Origin: Clostridia bacterium
GTDB lineage: Bacteria; Bacillota; Clostridia; Oscillospirales; Acutalibacteraceae
NCBI GenBank assembly: GCA_017403065.1
Contig: JAFQOT010000013.1
Coordinates: 62,001-126,000 of the forward strand
DNA length: 64,000 nucleotides
Direction of reading: 5' to 3'
A model generated the notes under the pieces. The model was not told the origin of the DNA. It did no database searches and saw only the letters and a program-made list of their open reading frames with translations. The translations under genes were made by a program, and so were the position numbers. Positions 43,066 through 52,008 of this stretch are shown here, one piece after another (position 1 is the first letter of the stretch; each line of letters opens with the position of its first letter).

Positions 43066-43980
43066 ATGTGGTTTATATTATCTCTTATTACTATCGCCTT
43101 TTGGGGCGGCTCTGACCTGTTTTCAAAAATGGGTTCTAAATCTACCGATAAATACAGTCATTGGAAAATAGTTGTTGCTGTAGGTACTGTAATGGGTATT
43201 CACGCCACCTTTGAATTGCTTACAGGTACAAAATTTTATATTGAAGACTTTATCAAGTATTCCCCTGCAATTATATTCTATATTTCCTCAATGATTTTAG
43301 GCTATGTAGGTCTTCGTTACATAATGCTTTCTATTTCAAGCCCTATTTGTAATTCATCAGGAGCAGTAGCCTGTATACTCTGCCTTATTTTCTTAGGTAG
43401 AGAATATATGCCTGATGCTTTAAGCTGGGCTGGTATTATACTTGTAACAATAGGTGTTATCGGATTAGCTTTTGTTGAAAAACAACTCGATACCGAAACT
43501 GCAGAGTTGGCAAACCGTGATGAAAATAAAAAATACAAGGCTGGCTTTATTGCCGTTTTCTTCCCTATTTTTTACTGTATTTTAGACGGTCTAGGAACCT
43601 TTGCCGACGCTCTTATTCTTGACAAGGGTATTGTTAACGAGGATTCCGCAAATATTGCATACGAATATTCATTCCTTATTATGGCGATTATTTCCTTTAT
43701 CTATGTTTATATAATTAAAAAAGAAAAATTCGAACTGAAATTCGATGCTCCAAAGTGGGCTGGCGCAGTTTGTGAAACTGCAGGCCAATTTGCTTATATT
43801 TTTGCTATCGGCGACAATCCTACCGTTGCTGCGCCTATGATTTCTGCATATTGTGTATTCTCGGTAGTTCTTTCAAGAATTTTCTTGAGAGAAAAGCTTT
43901 CTTTAAAGCAATATCTAATAATTTTCACAGTATTTGGAGGAATAATTTGTATGGGAATTTCTGAAGGTTTAGCATCTTAA
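43066..43980 (+). CDS. EamA/DMT superfamily transporter
   Basis: 304 aa inner-membrane protein with ten hydrophobic helices in two EamA repeats (about residues 1-135 and 160-300). The second repeat ends with SVVLSRIFLREKLSLKQYLI, the usual EamA pattern. The substrate cannot be read from the sequence; pyrimidine-related export is possible from position but unsupported. Its ribosome site sits in the 43020-43053 hairpin. A terminator follows. Confidence 0.88.
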   Translation: MWFILSLITIAFWGGSDLFSKMGSKSTDKYSHWKIVVAVGTVMGIHATFELLTGTKFYIEDFIKYSPAIIFYISSMILGYVGLRYIMLSISSPICNSSGAVACILCLIFLGREYMPDALSWAGIILVTIGVIGLAFVEKQLDTETAELANRDENKKYKAGFIAVFFPIFYCILDGLGTFADALILDKGIVNEDSANIAYEYSFLIMAIISFIYVYIIKKEKFELKFDAPKWAGAVCETAGQFAYIFAIGDNPTVAAPMISAYCVFSVVLSRIFLREKLSLKQYLIIFTVFGGIICMGISEGLAS

Positions 43981-43998
43981 TAAACTAAATTCATTTAA

Positions 43999-44031
43999 AA
44001 AAGCCATTTTTTAAAAAAATGGCTTTATTTT
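43999..44031 (+). terminator. Terminator after DMT transporter
   Basis: AAAGCCATTTTTT/AAAAAATGGCTTT stem, then ATTTTTTT. Confidence 0.93.
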
Positions 44032-44142
44032 TTTATTTTAAAGACATATTTCTCGCATTTTTTCACCTTTGTTGCAATATAATTTTAAAGGATAATGTTT
44101 CCAAAATAAAAGAAATAGTATAAAAGAAAGGTGAGAAAAACA

Positions 44143-45060
44143 ATGAACGGTTTTTATCCAGAAGGATGGAACACAGAAAAATCTAAGAAAAGCTTTACCC
44201 CTACCGAACTTAAGGAGGCAAAACTTTTACAAACAGTTCTTGAATCTAATGTTATTATGTGCGACGCTTCCCACAATTTAGTTGTAGATTTAGGCTGTAT
44301 GAAAGGACTTATTCCCCGTGATGAAGGGGCAATAGGAATTACTGACGGTACAACCCGCGATATAGCGCTCATATCACGAGTAGGCAAACCTGTCTGCTTT
44401 ATAGTAGAAAACTTTTCTGCCGATTCAAGCGGTAAGCCCTATGCTCTGCTCTCACGAAAAAAAGCGCAGGAGCTATGCCGAGAAAACATATTAAATAATG
44501 CCCAACCAGGTGATATAACCGAAGCAAAGGTCACCCATCTTGAATCATTTGGAGCCTTTTGTGATATAGGTTGCGGTAATATTGCGCTATTACCTATAGA
44601 TGCAATTTCAGTTTCAAGAATTTCTCACCCAAGTGACAGATTTTTTGTAGGTAAAAATATACGGGTTGTTATAAAAAATATTGCCTCTGACGGAAAAATC
44701 ACACTTTCCCATAAGGAGCTTTTGGGTACGTGGCAAGAAAACGCTCAAATGTTTACCGCAGGGCAAACCGTAACTGGTGTAATCAGAAGTGTTGAAAACT
44801 ACGGCATTTTCGTAGAAATTACACCCAATCTTGCAGGTCTTGCTGAGCCGAGACAAAATGTATATGCAGGTCAACAGGCAAGTGTTTATATTAAAAGTAT
44901 AATCCCAGAAAAAATGAAGGTTAAACTTATTATTATTGACAGCTTTCAAAATAATTATTCACCTGAAATAAAATATTTTTATGACGGTAACAACATTTCC
45001 GAATGGGATTATTCCCCTGTTGACTGTACGAAACACATTTCAACTAAATTTTGCAGTTAA
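44143..45060 (+). CDS. S1-domain RNA-binding protein
   Basis: 305 aa. There are three S1-like OB folds: a degenerate first (NVIMCDASHNLVVDLGCMKGLIP), a second (EAKVTHLESFGAFCDIGCGN) and a third (GVIRSVENYGIFVEITPNLAG). Spacing resembles ribosomal protein S1 fragments of Firmicutes (YpfD-like), but it is shorter. I chose the ATG at 44143 with AAAGGTG upstream; a GTG at 44131 lies in that site. Likely role is mRNA or ribosome binding; unproven. Confidence 0.85.
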   Translation: MNGFYPEGWNTEKSKKSFTPTELKEAKLLQTVLESNVIMCDASHNLVVDLGCMKGLIPRDEGAIGITDGTTRDIALISRVGKPVCFIVENFSADSSGKPYALLSRKKAQELCRENILNNAQPGDITEAKVTHLESFGAFCDIGCGNIALLPIDAISVSRISHPSDRFFVGKNIRVVIKNIASDGKITLSHKELLGTWQENAQMFTAGQTVTGVIRSVENYGIFVEITPNLAGLAEPRQNVYAGQQASVYIKSIIPEKMKVKLIIIDSFQNNYSPEIKYFYDGNNISEWDYSPVDCTKHISTKFCS

Positions 45061-45085
45061 AGGTAATAGTTGAAGCCTTAATATT

Positions 45086-45114
45086 AAAAACGCACATTTA
45101 TTGTGCGTTTTTTT
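45086..45114 (+). terminator. Terminator after S1 protein
   Basis: CGCACA/TGTGCG stem with a 5-nt loop, then a T7 run. Confidence 0.92.
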
Positions 45115-45197
45115 AATAATTCCTTATCATTTATAGTAAAGCGACAAGCCGTAAAAAACATATAATTTACCAAATAAATTAACAGACGGTGATTTTT

Positions 45198-45875
45198 ATG
45201 TTTAATCTGCTTTTACAGCTTGCTACCAATATTTTCTATTTTGCTTTGCACGTAACAGGCGCAGGAGCCTTTCCCCCGCCCCTTTCTGCTACAAAAGAAG
45301 CAGAGCTTTTAGAAAAAAGCATAAATGGAGATATAAAGGCGAGAAATATTCTTGTAGAACATAATTTGCGATTAGTAGCCCATATTGTTAAAAAATACTA
45401 TGCCACAGGAGCAGAACAGGATGATTTAATATCAATAGGAACAATTGGGCTTATAAAAGCTGTTTCTACCTTTAAGTCTGATAAAAAAATAAAACTTGCC
45501 ACTTACGCGGCAAGATGTATTGAAAATGAAATTCTTATGTTTTTCAGAAATCAGCGAAAATCATCTCAGGATGTTTTTATAAGTGACCCTATCGATACCG
45601 ATAAAGACGGCAATACCCTTTCCTTAATTGATATTATTGCCGATAACCGTGACATTGCTGATGAAATCGATACCAAAATCAAGCTTGAAAGACTTAAGGT
45701 TATCCTACACGTATGCCTTGATGAACGTGAAAAGGAAATTATATTTTTACGCTACGGCATAAACGGTCACCAAGAGCTTACCCAAAGAGAAATTGCAAAA
45801 AAGCTGGGTATTTCAAGAAGCTACGTTTCCCGTATAGAAAAGTCTGCTTTAGAAAAATTACGCAGAAATATGTAA
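45198..45875 (+). CDS. sigK: RNA polymerase sporulation sigma factor SigK
   Basis: 225 aa late mother-cell sigma factor. The N-terminus MFNLLLQLATNIFYFALHVTG is a hydrophobic pro-sequence followed by GAGAFPPPLS, as in pro-SigK. Region 2 (NLRLVAHIVKKYYA, DDLISIGTIGLIKA, ATYAARCIENEILM) and region 4 (QREIAKKLGISRSYVSRIEK) are intact. The gene is uninterrupted: no skin-type element. I chose the ATG at 45198. A CATATAAT block at 45159-45166 resembles a SigE -10 box, but no matching -35 is seen. Stop is 6 nt from the convergent next gene. Confidence 0.94.
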   Translation: MFNLLLQLATNIFYFALHVTGAGAFPPPLSATKEAELLEKSINGDIKARNILVEHNLRLVAHIVKKYYATGAEQDDLISIGTIGLIKAVSTFKSDKKIKLATYAARCIENEILMFFRNQRKSSQDVFISDPIDTDKDGNTLSLIDIIADNRDIADEIDTKIKLERLKVILHVCLDEREKEIIFLRYGINGHQELTQREIAKKLGISRSYVSRIEKSALEKLRRNM

Positions 45876-45881
45876 AACGGA

Positions 45882-46463
45882 TTATTCGCTCTGTCTTAAT
45901 TCATCAAGGGTAAGATTAAAGCCCTCTAAAAATTCGTTTAAAAATATATCTGCCTCAGGTAATTTCATACCATCAATAGCTTTTCTTATAGTTATCTTTG
46001 CAACCGTAAATTCCTTGTTGCCCATATTTAATTCTTCTATACATTTAATAAGCGCCGAAATTTTATCCGCAGCCTTAACTAATTTTTCAGCCTTTTCATC
46101 AGGACTGTATATTTTGTGAAAATCCTCCCTGAAATCCTCAGGCAGCATATCCATAAGCTGCTTTTCGGCTGTAATTTCAATCTGCTTATAGGCAGATTTA
46201 ATTTCACTATTATAGTACTTAATGGGTGTTGGCATATCGCCCGTAATAATCTCAGATGTGTCGTGGTACATAGCAACCGCCGCAACATAATTTGGGTCTA
46301 TATCATTACCGCATCTTTTATTACTTATAATAGCTAAAGCGTGGGCAATCTGAGCCACCTCTAAAGAATGCTCGCTAAGATTTTCGCGGCGTGTATTGCG
46401 CATAAGCCCCCAACGGTATATATTCTTCATTCTTGACATCATAGCATAAAAATAATTTTTCAA
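45882..46463 (-). CDS. YfbR-like 5'-deoxynucleotidase (HD domain)
   Basis: 193 aa metal-dependent phosphohydrolase. HD motif: NLSEHSLEVAQIAHAL (His), AMYHDTSEIITGDMPTPIKY (His-Asp, Glu) and a later Asp in KAADKISALI. The YfbR family dephosphorylates deoxynucleoside monophosphates, feeding dNTP balance and thymidylate supply. Start TTG at 46463 gives the family N-terminus (FYAMMSRMKNIYRWGLMRNT) and has AAGGAAC upstream. Confidence 0.9.
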   Translation of the reverse strand: MKNYFYAMMSRMKNIYRWGLMRNTRRENLSEHSLEVAQIAHALAIISNKRCGNDIDPNYVAAVAMYHDTSEIITGDMPTPIKYYNSEIKSAYKQIEITAEKQLMDMLPEDFREDFHKIYSPDEKAEKLVKAADKISALIKCIEELNMGNKEFTVAKITIRKAIDGMKLPEADIFLNEFLEGFNLTLDELRQSE

Positions 46464-46490
46464 AATCCTCAGTTCCTTTATCAGTATCTA

Positions 46491-46519
46491 TTGATTATTA
46501 TAGCTTTTATTGGTATAAT
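46491..46519 (+). promoter_or_regulatory. Promoter of the YfhO-like gene
   Basis: TTGATT (46491-46496), 17-bp spacer, TATAAT (46514-46519), 35 nt before the ATG. Confidence 0.8.
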
Positions 46520-46553
46520 ATTCAATAGAAAATTGTTTTTAAAGGATGTAATT

Positions 46554-49151
46554 ATGAATTTTTCATATTTGAAGGCAAATACCCTTAAGCCTAAAAAAGA
46601 ATTATATTTTCAAACCTTTTTATTGGCTATTTTAGTATCTGCTGCTTTTTTTGTTCCGTATATGGTAATTTCTGAGGGATATTTTACATTTTACGGCGAC
46701 TTTAATGTTCAGCAAATCCCCTTTTATCAGGAATGTCACAAAGCTATCCGAGAGGGAAATATTTTTTGGAGCTTTAACACAGACCTTGGGGCTAATTTTA
46801 TAGGCTCTTACAGCTTTTATCTACTTGGCAGTCCTTTTTTCTGGCTTACAATTCTATTTCCCAATTTTTTAGTGCCCTACTTAATGGGACCCTTACTGAT
46901 TTTAAAATTTGGTTGCGCCGCAATTTCAGGCTACGCTTATATCCGCCGTTTTACAAGAACGCCCCAAGCCGCCCAGTTAGGCGCCTTATTATATGCTTTT
47001 TCGGGATTTTCTATATATAATATTTTCTTTAACCACTTTCACGAAGCTATTATATTTTTCCCACTTTTACTCTTGTCTTTAGAACTGCTTATAACCGAAA
47101 ATAAACGCTTTTTCTTTGCGTTTATGGTTTTTGTCTGCGCTGTTTCTAACTACTTTTTCTTTTTTGGAATGGTAGTCTTTACTGTTATTTACTATTTTGT
47201 CAGAGTTTTTTCTAAGGCGTATAAATTTAAATTTTCAAGATTTGCAGTTTTAATTTTTGAAGCTTTATTAGGTCTTTTAATGTCATCTTTCATACTTTTG
47301 CCCTCTATTTTAGCTATTACTGGTAACTACAGAATTACAAACTTTTTAACCGGTTGGAACGCTATTATGTACGGCAAGGAACAAATTTACGCAAATATTT
47401 TACAATGCTTTTTCTTTCCGCCCGATATTCCCGCAAGACCTGTTTTCTTCCCCGAAGCTAATGTTAAATGGTCTTCTTTAGGCGGATGGTTGCCTGTTTT
47501 CAGTACTGTAGGCGTTTTTGCTTGGTTTTCTCAAAGAAAAAAGCATTGGCTGAAGCGTGTTATTGGCATTAGCATATTTATGGCTTTAGTACCGATTTTA
47601 AACAGCGCCTTTTATGCATTTAACAGCTCTTATTATGCCCGCTGGTTTTATATGCCAATACTGATGATGTGTCTGGCTACCGCATCTTTAACAGAAGACA
47701 GCAAGGCAGATTGGCGCCCTGCTTATAAATGGGTTTTAGGCATAACTATCGCAGTTTCGTTAGTTATAGGTCTTTTCCCTAACCAAAACGACGACGGTAA
47801 AACAACCTTTGGCCTTTATACAGAGGCAGGAACAAATTTACTATATACCTTCCGTTTTTGGCTTACCTGTATTATAGCTATTGTAGGTCTTATTATATTA
47901 GGAATTCTCTTAAAAATCCTTAAAACCGATAAAAAGGCTTTTTACAAAACATGTGTTGCCTGTGTGTGCATAGTTTCTGTTATTTACGGTAATGTATTTA
48001 TCTTTACCGGACGGGAGCATTCTTATGATGTTAAGGAAGTTGTAATCGACCAGCTCATTGAGGGTGAGGTTGATTTTGAAGATAATTCTCAATTCAGAAT
48101 TGACATTTATGACGGCGCAGATAATACTGCTATGTTTTTGGGATATTCAGGAATTAACGCATTTCACTCTATAGTGCCTCAATCTGTTTTAGAATTTTAT
48201 GATTATATTGGTGTCGAGAGAAGTGTGGCAAGCCGTCCCGACACTGATTTATACGCCCTAAGGTCATTGTTTTCGGTAAAATACTTACTTGACCCTAAGC
48301 ATTCTGAAAGCTTTTTAGACCAAGATGACCAGACTAAAATGCCTGGCTATAAATATTTGAAAACCCAAAACGATTATTATGTATACAAAAACGAAAATTA
48401 TATTCCATACGGTTTTTCCTATGAATACTATATGGATTATGATTTTTGCGACCAATTTTCAGATAACAACAAGCCTGCTATGATGCTGAAGGCATTACTT
48501 TTAACCGATAAGCAAATCAAAAAATATGACCGAATATTAACCAATATCGAGGATATCGAAGATACGGAATACAATCCGTCTGAAACCTCCACCCTAATAA
48601 ATGATGAAACCTATGAATTTGATTGTGAAAAATTAGCTAAAACCTCAGCACACGATTTTAAAATCAATAATAAGGGCTTTAGCGCTACTGTTAAAAGAGA
48701 TAAGGAAAACCTTGTTTTCTTTTCTATCCCCTATGACAAAGGCTGGTCTGCTACTGTTAACGGTAAAGGTGTAGAAATTGAAAAGGTCAACGAGGGTTTT
48801 ATGGCAGTTCTTGTTCCTGACGGTACAAGTGAAATTGTATTTTCCTATGAAACTCCTGGTCTTTTAATAGGAATAGAAATCACCTTAATTTCTGCAATAA
48901 TTTTAATTATGTATACCCTTGTTTATCTTATTATATTTAAATCTAAGGCAAATGCGACAAAATATCCTGAAGGTGATTTACTATTAAAAAATTGGCGCGC
49001 AGAGGAATTAAGGGAACTCAGAAAAAATAGAAATGAAGCTACTTCTATAAATTCTAAGCCTGATATTTTATCAGACACTCCCCCTAAAACAAATGACAAA
49101 GATTATTTAGGTGGCTTTAATATCGATACTGACTTTTTTAATAAACAGTAA
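46554..49151 (+). CDS. YfhO-like membrane protein (GT-C-type glycosyltransferase)
   Basis: 865 aa with about 12 transmembrane helices in the first 480 residues, an extracytoplasmic domain, one more helix near residue 770 and a hydrophilic C-tail. YfhO family landmarks: GDFNVQQIPFYQECHKAIREG, ANFIGSYSFYLLGSPFFWL, LLYAFSGFSIYNIFFNHFHE and the late SIPYDKGWSATVNGKGVEIE. In Bacillus YfhO is implicated in glycosylating lipoteichoic acid; a similar envelope role is inferred. I chose the ATG at 46554 after AAAGGATG. Confidence 0.9.
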   Translation: MNFSYLKANTLKPKKELYFQTFLLAILVSAAFFVPYMVISEGYFTFYGDFNVQQIPFYQECHKAIREGNIFWSFNTDLGANFIGSYSFYLLGSPFFWLTILFPNFLVPYLMGPLLILKFGCAAISGYAYIRRFTRTPQAAQLGALLYAFSGFSIYNIFFNHFHEAIIFFPLLLLSLELLITENKRFFFAFMVFVCAVSNYFFFFGMVVFTVIYYFVRVFSKAYKFKFSRFAVLIFEALLGLLMSSFILLPSILAITGNYRITNFLTGWNAIMYGKEQIYANILQCFFFPPDIPARPVFFPEANVKWSSLGGWLPVFSTVGVFAWFSQRKKHWLKRVIGISIFMALVPILNSAFYAFNSSYYARWFYMPILMMCLATASLTEDSKADWRPAYKWVLGITIAVSLVIGLFPNQNDDGKTTFGLYTEAGTNLLYTFRFWLTCIIAIVGLIILGILLKILKTDKKAFYKTCVACVCIVSVIYGNVFIFTGREHSYDVKEVVIDQLIEGEVDFEDNSQFRIDIYDGADNTAMFLGYSGINAFHSIVPQSVLEFYDYIGVERSVASRPDTDLYALRSLFSVKYLLDPKHSESFLDQDDQTKMPGYKYLKTQNDYYVYKNENYIPYGFSYEYYMDYDFCDQFSDNNKPAMMLKALLLTDKQIKKYDRILTNIEDIEDTEYNPSETSTLINDETYEFDCEKLAKTSAHDFKINNKGFSATVKRDKENLVFFSIPYDKGWSATVNGKGVEIEKVNEGFMAVLVPDGTSEIVFSYETPGLLIGIEITLISAIILIMYTLVYLIIFKSKANATKYPEGDLLLKNWRAEELRELRKNRNEATSINSKPDILSDTPPKTNDKDYLGGFNIDTDFFNKQ

Positions 49152-49186
49152 TCGTTAAACTATAATTTAAAGTATACTATTTTTAA

Positions 49187-49220
49187 AAATAGGCGCATAG
49201 AATTTTCTGTGTGCCTATTT
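49187..49220 (+). terminator. Hairpin after the YfhO-like gene
   Basis: AAATAGGC ... GCCTATTT stem with inner CATAGAA/TTCTGTG pairs. The T tract is weak (ATTTCGTT), so termination may be incomplete. Confidence 0.6.
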
Positions 49221-49315
49221 CGTTCATAATTTATTAAAAAAAACTTGTAATACCGCCCGAAATATGCTATCATTTTTTATGTAAATGTCGAAATTTGACT
49301 AAAGTGAGGATATAT

Positions 49316-50158
49316 ATGAGAGCTGACGGAAAACGTTTAAAAAATACCGACCCTATGTACACCATAGCGCCCCATATTATGAGCAAGCGTATGGACTCTA
49401 TGAATATGACAACTATTGATATTCCATACGAGCCTATGAAGGAATATATCAATAAGAAGCGTAAAGAAAATATACATATCAGTCATATGGCGTTAATACT
49501 CGCCGCTTATGTGCGAACAATGGCTGAGTTTCCAGAGCTTAACCGCTTTATTGTAAATAAAAGAATTTATGCAAGAAATGAAATTGCTGTAGGTATGGTT
49601 GTGCTTCAATCACTTGAAAGCCATGAAGGTACTATGTCTAAAATGTATTTTGAAATTACAGATACCGTATTCGATATAAATAATAAAATAAATTCTTACG
49701 TTAACGAAAATCGCGAATCACCCGAAAATAACGGTACTGAAAAAATAATGAAAATTCTTTTAAGCGTACCTGGTCTTGTTAATGTTGGTGTTGTTGCTTT
49801 TAAAATTTTGGATAAATTCGGTCTTTTGCCAAAGGCTATTATTGATATGTCACCCTTTCATATGAGCTTGGGTATAACAAATCTTGCCTCTATAAGAACA
49901 AATCATATTTATCACCATTGTTACGAATTTGGTACTACAAGCATATTTATGGCAATGGGTAATCTTCGCGAAATACCAAAACGCAAGGGAGATGAAATCA
50001 CCCTTGTTAAAACAATGCCTATCGGTGTTACTATGGACGAAAGAATTTGTTCGGGCAGTTATTTTGCCAGCGCTTTCAGGGTTATGAAAAAGTATCTTGC
50101 AAACCCTGAGTTGCTTGAATCTCCACCTGAAAAAATAGTACAAGACCCTGGCAAATAA
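49316..50158 (+). CDS. CAT/E2-fold acyltransferase-like protein without catalytic His-Asp
   Basis: 280 aa protein resembling the catalytic domain of 2-oxoacid dehydrogenase E2 and chloramphenicol acetyltransferase. The order is as expected: a first strand-helix region (IAPHIMSKRMDSMNMTT), a central region, then SLGITNLASI near a GTTSIFMAMG strand and the C-terminal VTMDERICSGSYFASAFRVM. There is no lipoyl or peripheral-subunit-binding domain. The active site DHRVVDG is DERICSG here, so the catalytic His and following Asp are lost. Function unknown; possibly a binding protein. ATG at 49316 with GAGG upstream. Confidence 0.75.
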   Translation: MRADGKRLKNTDPMYTIAPHIMSKRMDSMNMTTIDIPYEPMKEYINKKRKENIHISHMALILAAYVRTMAEFPELNRFIVNKRIYARNEIAVGMVVLQSLESHEGTMSKMYFEITDTVFDINNKINSYVNENRESPENNGTEKIMKILLSVPGLVNVGVVAFKILDKFGLLPKAIIDMSPFHMSLGITNLASIRTNHIYHHCYEFGTTSIFMAMGNLREIPKRKGDEITLVKTMPIGVTMDERICSGSYFASAFRVMKKYLANPELLESPPEKIVQDPGK

Positions 50159-50161
50159 CCC

Positions 50162-50190
50162 TTGATTTTATAAGACATTTAGTATAAAAT
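50162..50190 (+). promoter_or_regulatory. Promoter of fba
   Basis: TTGATT (50162-50167), 17-bp spacer, TAAAAT (50185-50190). Confidence 0.6.
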
Positions 50191-50225
50191 ATTATATGCA
50201 AATTTAAATTTGGAGGAATTTTGAA

Positions 50226-51089
50226 ATGTTGGTTTCAGCTAAAGAAATGCTTACAAAAGCAAAGGCAGAAAAATATGCTGTAGGTCAATTTAATATCAAT
50301 AATCTTGAATGGACTAAAGCCATTCTTCAGACTGCTCAAGAATTAAATTCTCCTGTTATTCTTGGTGTTTCCGAGGGAGCAGGCAAATATATGTGCGGTT
50401 ATACCACCATTGTTGGTATGGTAAACGGTATGATTAACGAATTAGGCATCACCGTTCCAGTGGCTTTACACCTTGACCACGGCAGTTATGAGGGAGCAAA
50501 AAAATGCATCGAAGCAGGTTTTTCATCTGTAATGTTTGACGGTTCCCACTACCCTATTGAAGAAAACATCTCAAAAACAAAGGAATTAGTTTCAATATGC
50601 AATGAAAAAGGTCTTTCATTAGAGGCTGAAGTTGGTTCTATTGGCGGCGAGGAAGACGGTGTTATCGGCGGCGGCGAGGTTGCAGACCCTGAAGAGTGCA
50701 AGATGATTGCTGATTTAGGTGTTACAATGTTGGCTGCAGGTATCGGTAATATTCACGGAAAATATCCTGAAAACTGGGCAGGTCTTAGCTTCGAAACTCT
50801 TGATGCTATTCAACAGCTCACCGGTGATATGCCATTGGTACTTCACGGCGGTACCGGAATCCCTGCCGATATGATTAAAAAAGCAATTTCTTTAGGCGTT
50901 TCAAAAATCAATGTTAATACAGAATGTCAATTAGCATTTGCTGAGGCTACACGTAAATATATTGAAGACGGTAAGGATCTGGTAGGTAAAGGCTTTGACC
51001 CAAGAAAGCTTTTAGCTGACGGTTGCGCCGCAATTAAAGCCACTGTAAAGGAAAAAATGGAGCTTTTCGGTTCTGTTAATAAAGCTTAA
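50226..51089 (+). CDS. fba: Class II fructose-bisphosphate aldolase
   Basis: 287 aa zinc aldolase of glycolysis and gluconeogenesis. Metal and substrate motifs: ALHLDHGSYEGAKKCIEAGF (first His ligand), SSVMFDGSHYP, EAEVGSIGGEEDG, GIGNIHGKYP, VLHGGTGIP and KINVNTE. GGAGG precedes the ATG. It is monocistronic between its own promoter and a strong terminator. Confidence 0.97.
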   Translation: MLVSAKEMLTKAKAEKYAVGQFNINNLEWTKAILQTAQELNSPVILGVSEGAGKYMCGYTTIVGMVNGMINELGITVPVALHLDHGSYEGAKKCIEAGFSSVMFDGSHYPIEENISKTKELVSICNEKGLSLEAEVGSIGGEEDGVIGGGEVADPEECKMIADLGVTMLAAGIGNIHGKYPENWAGLSFETLDAIQQLTGDMPLVLHGGTGIPADMIKKAISLGVSKINVNTECQLAFAEATRKYIEDGKDLVGKGFDPRKLLADGCAAIKATVKEKMELFGSVNKA

Positions 51090-51100
51090 TAATATGAAAC

Positions 51101-51130
51101 AAAGCCATCTTTCAATTGAAAGATGGCTTT
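51101..51130. terminator. Bidirectional terminator after fba
   Basis: Perfect 30-bp palindrome, AAAGCCATCTTTCAA and its complement, followed by TTTTG. It can serve fba and the convergent cytidylate-kinase-like gene. Confidence 0.9.
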
Positions 51131-51167
51131 TGAATTATAATGTTAATCATTTATAAAAAAGACAAAA

Positions 51168-51788
51168 TCACTTATCTTGATTCATCCAGCATTCTATATA
51201 CTTAACAATTCCTGGGATTAAGCTTTTAATCTCTTTTCCTGAAGTATTTATAAGTAGATTATAATTTTCCTTACTTCCCCACTTTCCGTCAGCAAACATT
51301 GATCTGTATGTACTTCTTCTTTTATCTATTTCTCTCATTTTGCGAAGCATTTGGCTGTCGGTAAAGTTTTCGTTTTTATCAGCTCTATCCCTACAGCGTT
51401 TAATTTTAGATTCATTATCAGCATAAACAAAAATATTAAAGGGTTTCATTTCAGATAAAATACTGTCTGCGCTTCTGCCTACTATAACACAGTCTCCTTT
51501 TTGGGCTAATTCTTTGATTATTTTGTTTTCAGCGCCTGCAATTTCTACCGAATCTGTCATAATAAAACCTGTCGAAGCAAACCCACGACCTATTGTAGAG
51601 GGGTAAAATGTTGTTATACTGCTTTCAGATAAATGGGATACATAGTCTTTATTATAACCGTATTGTTCTGCTATCATATCAATAATTTGATGGTCATAGC
51701 AAGGTATCCCAAAAGCGTCAGCAAGCCTTTTTCCAAGCTCGCGTCCTCCACTACCAAACTCACGACTTATTGTTATAATTTTCGACAT
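51168..51788 (-). CDS. Cytidylate kinase-like family protein
   Basis: 206 aa P-loop kinase of the cytidylate_kin2 type. The P-loop is degenerate: ISREFGSGGRELGKRLA, with GSGGRE where GSGKS/T would be. CYDHQIIDMIAEQ, CVIVGRSADSIL and the basic lid RDRADKNENF follow. These proteins are common in Clostridia and have no settled substrate. GGAGG lies 11 nt before the ATG. Confidence 0.85.
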   Translation of the reverse strand: MSKIITISREFGSGGRELGKRLADAFGIPCYDHQIIDMIAEQYGYNKDYVSHLSESSITTFYPSTIGRGFASTGFIMTDSVEIAGAENKIIKELAQKGDCVIVGRSADSILSEMKPFNIFVYADNESKIKRCRDRADKNENFTDSQMLRKMREIDKRRSTYRSMFADGKWGSKENYNLLINTSGKEIKSLIPGIVKYIECWMNQDK

Positions 51789-51910
51789 ATTAAAATTTGC
51801 CTCCTTGAAAGAACAAAGATATATAATATTTTTTATAATTTTAACATACTCCTCTTTATCTTGTCAAATAATTACGTTTGTACTAAGGAAAAAGTATATA
51901 ATAAAGAAGA

Positions 51911-51942
51911 AAAATCCGCCCGAAGAAATTCGGGCGGATTTT
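51911..51942 (-). terminator. Terminator of DUF4234 gene; copy 1 of a 26-bp hairpin
   Basis: Stem ATCCGCCCGAA/TTCGGGCGGAT, followed on the minus strand by TTTTTCTTCTTT. Positions 51914-51939 are the exact reverse complement of 53588-53613. Confidence 0.85.
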
Positions 51943-52008
51943 GTGCTTTATTGATCTAATTACTTGTATTTTTTGATTTGGCCTGATGACAACACACGAA
52001 AATAGAAA

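Noticed and set aside
42986..43171. A 61-codon plus-strand frame overlapping the DMT transporter start
   Set aside because: It shares sequence with the transporter in another frame, lacks a ribosome site, and conflicts with the better-supported hairpin and ATG at 43066.
45159..45166. SigE-dependent promoter for sigK (CATATAAT)
   Set aside because: The -10-like box is good, but no SigE-type -35 lies at the right spacing, so I did not list it as a feature.
45198..45875. Skin-type prophage insertion in sigK
   Set aside because: The coding frame is continuous through regions 2 to 4, so no excisable element is present.
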